DNA of 64,000 nucleotides from Hypomyces perniciosus (Eukaryota; Ascomycota; Sordariomycetes; Hypocreales; Hypocreaceae). Position 1 is the first letter of the stretch; every line of letters starts with the position of its first letter. The notes under the pieces were generated by a model, which worked only from the letters and a program-made list of their open reading frames with translations, did not search any database and had not been told where the DNA came from. Positions 11,085-22,790 of the stretch are shown here, one piece after another. The DNA is taken from positions 1,364,001 through 1,428,000 of the forward strand of contig SPDT01000001.1 in the NCBI GenBank assembly GCA_008477525.1, read 5' to 3'. The translations under genes and the position numbers were made by a program.

Positions 11085-12244
11085 TTAAAGCTAATAAAAT
11101 TACTGCCTGCTATAATAGTTTACTTTAAAAGCATTAAAATACTATTAATATAAATATAGAGAAAAGGAAGGTTAAAACTATAATTTAAAAGTAAATTTAA
11201 AAGACAATTAACTTTAACCATTATAACTTAACCTTAACTAACCTTAAAGTTAAAAATCTATAGCCTACTGCTATTAAAGTAAATAAAGATAATAATAATA
11301 ATAAAAATATATATAAACTTAGTTCTTTATTTACTAGATTATTAAAAAGCTTAAGAACTGCCTTTTTCCTTGCAAAGAGATAATTAAAGAAAAAGTATAT
11401 ATCTTTTATTAATAAATCTTACATAATAGTATAAATAGGAGTATAAAGCTAGAAATATAGTATATAAATTAATTGCGCGCTTATATATATACTATTTAAT
11501 ATAAGCTTTTTAAAACTATAAAAATATTTTCCTAAATAGCGTTTTTAAAAGCTATTAAAGTTCGCTATACTTTAAGCTTTATTTTATATTACTTATATTA
11601 TATAAATATATTAATTAAAAGCAGTAAATTAAAAAAGATCTTTACTTTTAACTTATTTGATTAACTTTTTTTAAATAGTATAAAGAATACAGTAAATAAT
11701 ACTTAAAGCTTACATATAATACTTAATAACTGCTTTAATAACATAATATTAAGTAATAACTCAAGCTTTAAGCTATTAGCTAGTAAGGAATATTTATATA
11801 GTTTATAACAGTATATTTAAATGTTAATAAAGTGCAGTAAAGTGTAAGCTATATTTGCTAAAAGGCTTCATAAGAAAGGAAAATATAATCATTCTTTTAA
11901 GTAAATTAATAAAATTTATATATACTTTTAAAAAGATAAATAAGCTATTTTATAAAAAAAGCTTATATAAAAAGGCATAAATTTATTTACTTTAAATAAA
12001 AAAGGCACTAGCCTATATTTTAAAGCAGCTTTAATTTCTTTAAATTTATGTAATAAAAAGAATAAAAACCCTACTATATATTTAATAAATATCTTAATAT
12101 ATATAAATATAAGGGATATACTTTATAGACTATTATAAAGTACTTTTTTTTATACCTACAGTATTATTTACTTTATAAATAGTAAGAATTACTTTATCTT
12201 TAACTCCTTTATTTTAAATATAAATGTTAAAATAACAAGGTTAT

Positions 12245-12790
12245 ACTGAACCTCATTTAAGTGCAGCTTCTAGGAAGGTGCACCCAACGCAGCAATGAGG
12301 AAACGACTGAGAGTCTAGTTGGGTTAACAATGGATAAACAATTGAATTGTAACTGAACTGATAGCTAGAAAGCTATAGAATATCTAGTGATGTGCGGCTG
12401 GTGTAGAAGTGATTGTATGAACAATAGCTTTGTCTTCTACAATAGTCCTCCGACCTAATAATAGGTGTGCGGTGGCAGAATTGGGTTCGTGGCCGCATTC
12501 CTATTTTCCGCAAAATTCATTTATATGTAAAATCGGTCAAATCGACTCACGGCCATACAAACGGGAAACCATTTTGGTCAGATTTTTCACAATAGCCATT
12601 ATGGCCATTGTATTGAGTCTAGGGTAGGCGGGGTAGCTGGTCCTAGCTCAATTGTTATCGTTGAAGATAACAGAAATTTCCTGACTTACACCGAAGTTCC
12701 TCCGGAACTCGGTCCTAGCGTCGGGCCTAATTCTGGGTCTAGCCAGAATAGGAAGGTTACCCAATTACACAGAAATCCTTGCATTTTAGC
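12245..12790. repeat. GC-retaining island of unknown origin in RIP block
   Basis: About 545 bp with near-normal base composition between AT-rich flanks. It contains a stem formed by TGTAGAAG (near 12398) and CTTCTACA (near 12433). Near its edges are inverted sequences GTTGGGTTAAC (12318 region) and GGTTACCCAATTAC (12754 region). These could be ends of an LTR or foldback element, but no target duplication was found and no intact frame exists. Confidence 0.4.
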
Positions 12791-13353
12791 CCTCCTTTTT
12801 AACAATAAAAGATAACTATATTAAAGTAGGTGCAATTAAGTATTTAATTTTAAAGAAAGGATATTACTTGATTAAAAATACTTTCCGCGATTTATTTAAA
12901 AGAATTATATATATTATTAAAGTTACTAATATTGTTATTATAAAAGGATTTTATATTAATATTGTATTAGCTTAAAAGCTTTATAAAGTTAAAGTTTAGC
13001 TAATAGAATATAATAATATACTTTATATTAATATAATTAATTTAAATACTATAATAGTTAAAGTAAAGTATAAATATAACCTTTTATTTCTTTAATATAA
13101 ACCTTTATCTCTTTATGAAACTTTTATATTTAAATACTATATTTTAAATAATTTAATAACTCTTCTCCTACTTTTAGATATATATAATAAAGTATTTACT
13201 ATAATAAAAAAGAAAATTAATATATAACCCTTTACTATTACACTTTAACTTAAAATACCTTTAGTATTTATAATCTAGGCATTTTAGCCTTAAAGCGCTT
13301 AAAGCATTAATTAAAAACGCTAAAAATATAAAAATAAAAGGAATTAAATATAT

Positions 13354-13758
13354 TGTTTATCAAGGGGGATTTGGCACTCCCAAACATATACACAATATAT
13401 ACATACACCTATATACAACGACTAGTATTGAGCGCGGTTCCCGCGCTCCTGACAGAACCACAAAGCGGCAATCAAGTAATATAGGGACTAAAAGATACTG
13501 CGGATTATTTGATTATAATGCCAGCAGCCAAAAGTAACTAACGGTTACCTTTATACGCCTCAGCGGCTGTAAAGTTACAGGTAGGTTCTGTATTAAAGGG
13601 GGAAAAAGGTTAATTTTTATTAAACTAAGTCTATCTATATATCTTTATACTTCTTGTGCTTTCTTAATTTAGTAGCTGCTTAAATAAGCAGCCGACTTTT
13701 CTCGGGTAAGCTAATAAGAAAAATGCAGGTGCGTTGGGCATATCAGTTACCTCTAACA
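13354..13758 (-). repeat. Nested solo-LTR-like sequence
   Basis: About 405 bp with retained GC. In minus orientation it starts TGTTAGAGGTAACTGATATG and ends TTGATAAACA, that is, TG...CA termini. It contains a perfect 8-bp stem hairpin (GAGCGCGG/CCGCGCTC, near 13430-13448). A clear target duplication was not found, so the exact ends are uncertain. It interrupts the decayed internal coding region of the host element. Confidence 0.45.
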
Positions 13759-15321
13759 AATTACTTTTACTTAAATAATAAAAAAGGTAATAAGTTTATA
13801 TTACCTTTTTTAAGAAATAAAATTTAACTTTAATATTAATTACAATATTTATTATAATAATTAATTAAATATATACTTTATAATTAAAAAGAATATATAA
13901 ATTAATATTTGCCTATATTATATTAATATATTAAATATATAGCTTTAATAGGAATATTAAACAAATATTCATAGTGTTTTATTTTTATATTAACTTTATA
14001 TATATTAATAGGCTTATTAAAGCCTTTTCATAATAATACTTTAAATACTTTAAAGTATTATTAAATTTAATAGATATATAGTTATTAAACTAAAATATAT
14101 AAAAATATAAGAAATTAATTAATTTTAACTTATAGGCTATTTATTATAAGGGGTATATTTTATTATTATAATAACTATTTTTTAAAAGTTTTCTAGCCTT
14201 TATATACTTATATATAAAAAGTATTATGATTATTACTGCTTAAAGCAATAGTTTCTTTAAAGTATACTAAATCCTTTTCCTTTAATAAATTAAATTAAAG
14301 GTATAATGCCTTTTTATAATAAAATATTATTTAATTATATAAGTTTAGGCTTAAATAAATAAAGAATAAGGTGCTTCCTTTAATATTATTATTGCCGATA
14401 ACTTAAAAAAGCCAGTATATAATTAATATAAGCATTAAACGACTATAAAGTATATAATTAAAGAGAATAATATAGGTAAATTAAAAAGGAGTTTATTAAA
14501 GGGTATATTAATAGTTTTTATTAAAGTAAATAGTATACTGCTAAAAGCAGGCAATAGAAATATATTAAAAGAAGTCTCCTTTACCAGCAATTGCCGACTT
14601 TAAATAACCTTTATAAGGAGGGGATAGCGGTATGGCAGTAGGAGTAGCAGCAATAGTAGAGGCAGAGGTAGAAGTAGTAGTGGGAGCAGCTGTAAAAGCA
14701 GCTATTAGAGTAGCAGCAGTAGCGATAAGGGCTGGGGCTGGGGCGGGAATAAGCGAGGGTATTAGAGATATACGAGGAGGAGAAGGGGGTATAGCTGCTT
14801 AGCCAGCTAAGCAACCAACGCTGTAACAAGCCACTTTTAAGGGGCAACTATAACTATGCTTTACTGATAAAGTATTCTTTTTCTGTAATTTTACTGTTAG
14901 CTAATAAATATAAATATATAGCGTAAAGAGAATTAATTAAAAGCGTAATACTTGTAGTAAAAGCTATACTGCTGTTAATATTAATTTTATTATTAATATT
15001 AATAATAATAATATAATAATTAAAAAAAGTGTAAAGAATAAGGCTAAGGGCAGCTAATATATTTATTTTTAACTGTTTAAGATTAATTTACCTGCTTAAA
15101 GAGCTTTATTATTTAATTTCTTATTATTATAGATTAATAATAGCTATAGTATTTATATTTCTTTTACCTTTATAATAGAATATCCATATATATTTATAAT
15201 AAAAGAGCTTTTAACTAAATAAAGGAGGCTTTAAAAGCGCGGCCAGTCAGTTATAACACTATAGATAGACTAGAATAGCAGTTAATAAAGTACTGGGAAT
15301 AGCTTTATTAACTAGGGGGTA

Positions 15322-15585
15322 TATTAGGTTAAGCAGGCTGGGGCCTTACCGCCTATTAGCGCTAGGGAGCTTTTATTTACTTATAAAGCGGATAAAAGCT
15401 AATATATGCATCGCGTAAGCGATATGTTAGACTATGCAGGCGCTTATAACGCCTGCATATGGCTTCTTTTTTGTGTTAGCTATATGTATGTATAGCGAGG
15501 CCACTATGGTATATTCTCTTTCATAGAATCAAGCTTCGTTTCCCATCTCTCTGTGCTCCACATAGCTGTGCCGCGCTCCGTCACA
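15322..15585 (+). repeat. 3' LTR
   Basis: Begins TATTAGGTTAAGCAGG, the G-to-A form of the 5' LTR start, and ends CCGTCACA. Here the left (inner) half is mutated and the right (outer) half, after about 15470, is GC-retaining. This is the mirror image of the 5' LTR. Confidence 0.85.
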
Positions 15586-15590
15586 ATACT

Positions 15591-18099
15591 CCATACTAAA
15601 GCGAAGATCGGAAAGACTGCGAGACGGTGGAATACCGACTATACATAGAAGGCCAAGAATTCGACACATGTTCTACAGATGCCCCTGTATCCTTGGCATG
15701 TCAATCATGGATTGGGAACGACTCTGTGGGTCTCTGCAGTTTTGCTGCAAATTGTGTCCCAAAGGGGAAGACACCGGTGGCCCTTGTAGCATCCATCCGG
15801 TACTGGCTTGAAGCCATTCGCAGCGAACGCCTTCTTGTAAGACTCGGTAGATGTTGTTGTCATAGATGCTGCTGCCACGCAGCTCTGGTGAAGTATCCAA
15901 CTAGGTAGAGGCGTAAGAGAAGGGAGCGTGCTAACTACACTCAGCACAGCACCCCAGCGTCCAATCTACTCGTATTCGAGTATTCCAGTGCGAAGCTCTC
16001 CAAGCTAGCGTCGCAAATCGCTACCTTCCATGAGCATGTATCCGCTCGGTTGTCGCTTCGACGCGTGGCGCATCCCATAGTCGAGAATGTACGTTGCATG
16101 TATTATGGGTTGATGATGAGCAACAGGAACGGCCGAACGAGATCGAGATACCGCAGACGTCTCGGAACGATGTATTTTCTTCCCACTGTACTCCGTACCC
16201 TGTACGGAGTACATACTGATTATCGGCCCGATATCACCGAGGAACACATCGTTTCCGACTTGTGAGGTAGATTAACGGCGGCCCGGTCTACCCTAGCGTT
16301 CAATGTAAAATTCCCCGTTTCACCGTCTCAGACGGCGCGTCGTTTCCCGTCAATACGAGAAGGATGTCTCCTCGGCTCTCTCGTACAGTAAAAAGGCGTC
16401 GATCGTAAGCCGGGCCATCATAATCGTACTCGTAGTGTTCGTGATTATGCCAGTGATGCCCTCCGTCCAGCGCCACCCTGGCGCACGAAAGGCGCAGGCT
16501 ATCACATCTCGACGATCGTGATCGATATCAAGGAGATTCCAAACGCTTCAAACACTCCAGCGAAGAATCGTATGTTCAGAATGGTCTCATATCGGCAAAT
16601 GCAAAGGCGACGCTAATGAAGTAGGGCTTATCGTGTAAACTGCTGGTTAGCGCACAAGCAATCCGAATAGGCATGTGTTTTGACAAGCCAAACTTGAATT
16701 GCTGGCATTATTCATGCATGTACGGAGTACTCCGTAACGATGTAAGAACGGCCAAAAGCCGCACCGCCAGAGCTGGCCATTTACATCCATACAGCAGCTC
16801 ACATGGAGGCGCTCAGATCGTGAACCAGCCTGTGGGCGAAGCCAAACACAAGCGAGCTGGTTCTGGTTCCCGCAGTGGCGACGTTGTATTTCACACAATG
16901 CTCCAAATTGCTCGTAGATGCGAAAGTCATCCAGCATATCGTCAAGGCCCACAATCCTGTCGCGTAGATTTTCCTATTTGGCCAATTCTGGCCAATTCGG
17001 GGCGATTCAGTGGACTGTTTGTTCTCTGTTCTCCCCGTCAAATGCTGCCACGTGTGAGGAATTGCTCGTCTGGTTCCTCGGATAAGTCTGATAAGTTGAG
17101 CCTGGTGTCTGGTATGGGTCTTCTCCTCGCTTGGTAGCGGACTCTTTGACGTGCCTTTGTGGAATGCCGTTGAGCCGTGGTGAGAGGTCCGTTCGTGCTC
17201 GAAGACAGGGGAACTATAGTGGCGGAGCGTGCAGACGTAAGCTTCAAGTCGGGGGGGCATCAGGGAAACAAGGGAAACGAAATCAAGGCGATGTCCTTAC
17301 CTGACCTAGTTTTTGATAAAGGGCCTAGTACTTAGATGATCGACGTTACGCCCTTTCCAAGTCCGAAGAATCAGGATGCGAATCCCGGCTCGCAGCCTTT
17401 CCCGATCTTCTGCGAAGGCATCGGGACTTCGTACGGCCATGTGAGGACGCAAAAGAGCATCGCGCTTCGCAGATCCACCATCTCGCTGTTCGCATAAGCC
17501 TACGCGGTGCCGATACGTTACTCATAAGCTTAATTAGGTCAGCCAGTGGAGGAGTGGGATTCCATGCCATGCATGGAAGAAGCCCTGTCCAATCCGTTTT
17601 CTGACATCCTCTAAATCCGTTCTCCTATCTAGGGTATTGGGGGCCGTGCATCTCTTCAAATCGACGGCGGAGTCGCACCATCAGGGCAGTAAGTACGAAG
17701 TAATCTGTATGCCAACTCACTCAACGACATAGTACATGCCGTTCAACACCTGAAATAAGCACTAAGATCCAATTTCAATGAGTTGACCCTCAAGGCTCTG
17801 GCTGAGTCAACAGGAGCTTCAAGCACGTGTAGAGACCCCTGCAAGGCAAGCCTTGTCGATTATCCCCCGCAAATGGACATTGCCTAATCCAACTTGAGGA
17901 GGTCAAACCACTTCAGAACCGGGTTTCAAGCTCGGCATCCCCCCAGCACAATATCCCAAATGTCCACCTTACATACCTGCCTGCCTGTCTATCCATAAGG
18001 TTATCTACTATTATACACACATGCAGACGTAGCCGCACACAGACAGGTGACAGCTACGTACAGGCATCTATAGTCACGTACTGTATGTAGCCTGCCGAA
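15591..18099. other. Intergenic region between LTR element and cluster regulator
   Basis: About 2.5 kb of normal base composition with no intact or recognisably broken gene. I looked specifically for a 12-helix MFS transporter, which occupies this place in the Fusarium bikaverin cluster, and saw none on either strand. It contains TACGGAGTACTCCGTA at 16721-16736 and related motifs near 16195 and 17692. Confidence 0.6.
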
Positions 18100-20482
18100 A
18101 TGTCCACAGTCGGCACTCCGTCCTTGCCGACGTTGCAGCAGATCAAGGTCCGAAGCTGCAATCTGTGCCGCCATCGAAGAGTCAAATGCGATCGGCAGTT
18201 TCCGTGCTGCTCCAACTGCTTGCGGGCGGAGAGCAACTGTGTCTATCCGCCCGGTCGGGGGAGGGCGCCGAAGGTTTCCAGAGACTCGCTGAATCCTCAA
18301 CTGTCCCATCGCCTGTCTAGGCTCGAGAGCATCATCAGACAATTTGGTGCGGTTGGTAAGGTTGATGGCAACTCTCAACCACTACCAGACTGACAATCAT
18401 CAGCTCAGGACCCTCGGGAAGCGAGCGGGAGCCCCTCGTTCGATCGGCACTTCAGTCGTCTAAAGATAGACGACTCGAGGAGTTACTATGTCAGCAACGT
18501 TTTATGGGTAACGTTAGCTAATGAAGTATGCCAAGTCCCCTCTCGTTTCCATAATCCATAGAAATGTGTCTGATCTAATGCTGTTATCCTAGGTTGAGGA
18601 GTTGCGTGATCTCTTGTTTGAGCCTGCTGCCGAGGATGCGGACTGCGAACTACCACCATCTCCTTACCCTTCTTACGCCCCATCAACAACATCATCATCT
18701 TCGTCTCACTCCGGGTTGAATGGCGCCATCTTCGGGTATCGAGCTGTTGCATCCTCGTTGCAGCCGTTTCACCCGTCGTTGCCACAGGCAGTGACTCTAT
18801 TCGCTGCCTTTACCAAAAATGTTGCACCCATAGTTCGCATTTTCCACATGCCAACCTTGACACGCATCTGCTGGGATGCGATTGCCTCGATTGACTCCCT
18901 GGACAAGAATACTGAGACCCTCCTGTTCGCTATTCATTATTCGGCCATTATTAGCATCACACCAGAGCAGTGCCTCCGTATCCTTGGCGAGACGCGGGAG
19001 GTTGCCCTGGAGAGATATCGATTTGCTGTCGAACAGGCTCTAGCCCGCGCCAATCTGCTCAATACCCAAAGCATGACGATGCTACAGGCAGCCGTTCTCT
19101 TCTTATCAGCTCTGCCCAACGAAGATGACTCGCGCACGGCGTGGTCGCTGACGTCTCTCATTTATCACATTTCACGGACTATGGGAATTCATCGTGATGG
19201 CACTGTGTTCGGCCTGAAACCCTTCGAAACGGAGCTGCGTCGACGCCTATGGTGGCAAATTTGCATCATTGACAGTCGCTCATCCGAATACCACTGCAAC
19301 GAGCCCATTGTGCGCGAGTTAGCCTCCGATACAAAGCCACCCTTACATATCAACGATGACGACCTGCTTCCTGAGATGACGGAACCTCCGGCCGAGCGAT
19401 GGGATGAGGCGACTGATATGACGCTCTCACTTATTCGATGCGAAGCCATACAAACGGGTTGGAAGCTTGGTCTCACGAGGCCTGGGCAACATCGAGGGAC
19501 AGGCCGAGAGGCGGCGACAGCAGATGAAAATAAGGATCCCCACAAGCACCACCAAGACGTCGTCCGAAACTTGGAGGAGAGATTGCGCGACAAGTTTCTG
19601 CGTATCTGTAACCCCTCAGTGCCGTTCCACCTCATCTCTTCAGCTGTCGCACGCCTTATTATTGCCAGGTTTTGGCTTGTGGTACACTATCCACTTGCAT
19701 CTAGGCCAAAAGAAGGGAGCAATGATAATAAGGACAACCAGGCGGCCAAGACGCCCACAAGTAGCAACGGTGCGCGAGGTCCCGATCAGCTGGATAGCAG
19801 TATGCGAGATAAGCTCTTTCAGACCTCAATCGAGATCTTGGAGCTGTCTGGTCTGCTTCTAACCAACAAAGACATCGTCCAATGGACTTGGTACTCGAAA
19901 ACACATATCCAATGGGGCGCAATGGCATTTGTGCTTTCCGAACTGTGCACTCGACCGCATTCTTCTGAATGCGATCGAGCGTGGGATTGTGTGACCGCGG
20001 TATATGACGGGTGGAAGATGCGAGAAAACAAAGAAAATGAGAATAAACTCGCTCTTTGGCGCCCTATCAGACGGCTTATGGCCAAGGCCCGGTATGTGCG
20101 AGAGATGCAGCAGATCGATCCCAGTCGACCAGCACAAGACTGGTATACTCCCCATCAACACGAAGCTGGTCAACACCTTGATCTGCCTACATTTGCTACA
20201 GAGTTCCTCTCGAATTATTCTCCGTCGACACAAGATGACCCCGCGAGCGTGCCATTGCCCTTTATGCCGAGCCCTATCGGCACATCTGGCCCCTCTTCTT
20301 CCTTTATAGCTTCACCAGCCTTGGGAATTGAAGATCCTGAAGACACTATTCAGAGTGTGTTCGGAACGGAAACTTTGGATCCTTTCATGGATCTATTACC
20401 AGACTGGTACTGGGGGGACGCGGAGAGCGGCTCTGGCACGTCGCTGGGGGCCAATTTTGGCTTTCCTCCAGGCTCAACCTAG
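18100..20482 (+). CDS. Zn(II)2Cys6 transcription factor, cluster activator (bik5-like)
   Basis: Predicted pathway regulator of 755 aa. Exons are 18100-18355, 18404-18525 and 18593-20482. The 48-bp first intron has GTAAGG, a CTGAC branch site and TCAG; the 67-bp second intron starts GTATGC and ends CTAG. Splicing joins the typical motif [11 protein letters not shown] to [12 protein letters not shown]. The zinc cluster has Cys at residues 20, 23, 30, 37, 40 and 47 (CX2CX6CX6CX2CX6C). It is followed by a short helix ([13 protein letters not shown]) for dimerisation and a fungal-specific regulatory domain (PF04082 type; [18 protein letters not shown] near residues 330-350). It converges on the NmrA-like gene with 234 bp between stops. 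Position and family match bik5 of Fusarium. Confidence 0.85.
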
Positions 20483-20716
20483 TGTGTAGTTCATGAATGT
20501 CACGATGAATACTGGTATGCATGAGAGCATGATAGATCTCTTCTTCTTTTTTTTTCTTCAAATTCTTTTTGTTTTGTCAACATCACATGGTCAGCTCGCG
20601 GGTGGGAGACATTGGCTAAATCGATCGCTGTCTTGTCATTTATTCTGTTATTCTATGTGGGTGGACATGGCTATTCAAAATCTCTAGTTATATCTTCCTC
20701 GATACCATTGTCCTGT

Positions 20717-21676
20717 TTACTTGAAGTATCTTGGAATCTCCCTCTTCACAAAGTCCTCAAAGCTCGTGGGCTCCCTGCCCGTCAAGTTCTTGACGTTGTG
20801 CTTCGCCTTCTCATAGTCCTCTGCTGCGTACAAGGCTCGCGTCTCCACCATGGACTTTGCGAGGGACTTGGACACGAAGTCGGGGACGTGCAAGGCGGCC
20901 AGGTTCTTCAGGTACTGCTCTTCTGTGATGTGGTTGACCTGGACAGCGGGCTGTCCGACAGAGACGAGCAGGCTGTTGATGATTTCCCACTGTTGGGTCT
21001 GGGATAGCAGGGAAGGGCCGTTGAGGTAGACGATATCCTTGCCGCTGGTCTGTCGCGGGTTGACCAGGAGGGAACCGGCAGTTCGGCCAATGTCCTTGGG
21101 GTCGATGGGGTCATGGAGAACTTCGGGGGCGAGGAGATTGACCTGTTTGGGGGTGGACTTTTTGTCGAGATAGATACGAAGAGGGTTGCTGGCAAAGAAG
21201 CCCGCTCGGAGGGCAACGTGTGGGATCTCCAACTCCTCAAGGCTAATCTCAATCTGGGCGTGCTGCCAGGGAATGAAGTGATCCCTAGCAATGGTGCGAA
21301 TGTCATCCTTGACGGAGCCTGCGTTCTTGACGGAGCAGGTCGACAGGAAGACAACGTACTCGATGCCAACCTCCTTGAAGGTAGTCAAGGCAGACTTCAT
21401 CAGATCCCTGGCATGTACGGCGTAAATGAAGACGGCCTTAGCACCGGTCTCTTTGACAGCTTTGGTCACGCTAGCTGGGTCGGTGAGGTCGGCTTGGATG
21501 CGTTGAAGGTTGGCGGCTTTCTCCTCATCTTCGGAGATCCATTCGTTTTGCTTAGTGACATCACGGAGGGCGATCCAGACTTTGGCGCCGCGGGAGCTGG
21601 CTTCAAGGGCGGCGGCGGAGCCCACTTCACCTGTGGCGCCGAAGATGAGGACGTTATCGAAGTGTGGAGGAGACAT
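20717..21676 (-). CDS. NmrA-like NAD(P)-binding protein (bik4-like regulator)
   Basis: 319-aa Rossmann-fold protein of the NmrA/isoflavone-reductase-like atypical SDR family, lacking the classical YxxxK catalytic pair in the expected context. The dinucleotide loop GATGEVG is at residues 13-19 after a beta strand, and VVFLSTCSVKN lies near residue 110. In the Fusarium bikaverin cluster an NmrA-like protein, bik4, acts in regulation; that role here is inferred from family and position. The frame extends upstream to 21769, but the Met at 21676 directly precedes the Rossmann strand and is preferred. The gene is single-exon and sits between the Zn2Cys6 regulator and the O-methyltransferase. Confidence 0.8.
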   Translation of the reverse strand: MSPPHFDNVLIFGATGEVGSAAALEASSRGAKVWIALRDVTKQNEWISEDEEKAANLQRIQADLTDPASVTKAVKETGAKAVFIYAVHARDLMKSALTTFKEVGIEYVVFLSTCSVKNAGSVKDDIRTIARDHFIPWQHAQIEISLEELEIPHVALRAGFFASNPLRIYLDKKSTPKQVNLLAPEVLHDPIDPKDIGRTAGSLLVNPRQTSGKDIVYLNGPSLLSQTQQWEIINSLLVSVGQPAVQVNHITEEQYLKNLAALHVPDFVSKSLAKSMVETRALYAAEDYEKAKHNVKNLTGREPTSFEDFVKREIPRYFK

Positions 21677-22790
21677 GGTTTCGTAGCCGTGTAAGCTTAG
21701 GGGTAGGATTTTAGATATTAGATGTTGGCTTGAGAATGAGCTCTGATATCGTATCATGTATGACCTCAACTCATGTGTAAGTGAGCGTGAGCGATGTGTG
21801 AGCCTTTCATAGTTTCCAAATCAGTGCATTCGGAATTCGGGACTTATTGACATGTGGAGTGAAACAAGATCGAGGCGACTAACGTCGTATTTCGGCATCT
21901 CGTCAGTCCGAGTATGTCCGATATGTGATGGCACGATTGTCGGCCTCGGCGAGTGAATGGGAGCACGACTTCGCGCGAGCCAACAAAGAGGCGAATGCAA
22001 CAAAGCGGGCCAATAGCCTCGCCCATATGGCCATTCGCATAGCATAAGCGCGAGATTCGCCTTATTAGTAATGCTTCAATACGTGATTTCCTTGTTTTTG
22101 TTTTTCTTCCAAGGTAATTGCTATAGCCGCCTTTAAAAGCCATTGGTTCAATACTTGCATACTATGGTACTGGAATATGGAGAGGGGACATTTCAAGAAT
22201 TTGATCGATAACCAAGCATTAGAGACAGCTGTTTTTCTCCTTCCTTGTCAAGATCTGATGAAATTATCTTTTTTTTATTTAATTTATTTTCTCTTCATTT
22301 GACTCACTCTAGTTCAGCTCCCAATTCACACTACCACTATTGTTCTCACTTGATCTGATCGCCACTGTCCTAAAGTTGTCTCATACTCCTTTGTCTTATT
22401 TCCCGAATACCTGTAAATGGACTGTATCACGCGTAGATGTAGCGGTGAGAAGATGCGATACAATTGTTGTGTCATGACACTCAACACGGCAGCTTCAATC
22501 CGAAGGACAACGAATGAAGTGCCAGGAATATGTTCTACGCTGGTTGAATGGCTTCTCTTGTACCCATCTATCTGGATGCGCCCGCTTCGACTCTTTATGC
22601 CGAAGTACTGGTCCCTGCTCTCTTACTAGTCGGTCCGGTAATTGATTTGCTTTACTATACAAGCCAGCTATTATAATAACGGGGCAAGAAGGTGGGAAAT
22701 CACCAGGCTGGATTGCATATCTAGATGCTACATAAATAAGAAGACCCTCATATCTTTTGAGTCTTATCTAAAGTCCTTAATTATCCTTTA
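21677..22790. other. Intergenic region within cluster
   Basis: About 1.1 kb between the start of the NmrA-like gene and the end of the O-methyltransferase, with no coding signal. It should hold the NmrA-like promoter. Confidence 0.5.

Larger units (their letters stand above)
9645..15590 (+). mobile_element. RIP-decayed LTR retrotransposon (probably Ty1/copia-like)
   Basis: Two related terminal repeats of 260 and 264 bp, each with TG...CA ends (or their RIP-derived forms), are flanked by the identical 5-bp sequence ATACT at 9645-9649 and 15586-15590: a target-site duplication. A purine tract ending AGGGGGTA lies directly before the 3' LTR, fixing plus orientation. The interior is very AT-rich, with stop codons mainly where CAA or TGG would become TAA or TAG, as expected from RIP. 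Around 12800-13250 a plus frame still reads like the gag-pre-integrase region of copia elements (for example VTNIVIIKGFYINIVLA). Too little space remains after this for full integrase, RT and RNase H, so the element seems deleted and is certainly dead. Family assignment is tentative; the LTR structure is firm. Confidence 0.85.

Noticed and set aside
14611..14847. 78-codon minus frame rich in Ser/Tyr/Cys
   Set aside because: Antisense of a low-complexity Arg/Gly/Ser region inside the dead retroelement.
16673..17137. 154-codon plus frame in the place expected for a transporter
   Set aside because: Hydrophilic with no transmembrane pattern; not an MFS relic.
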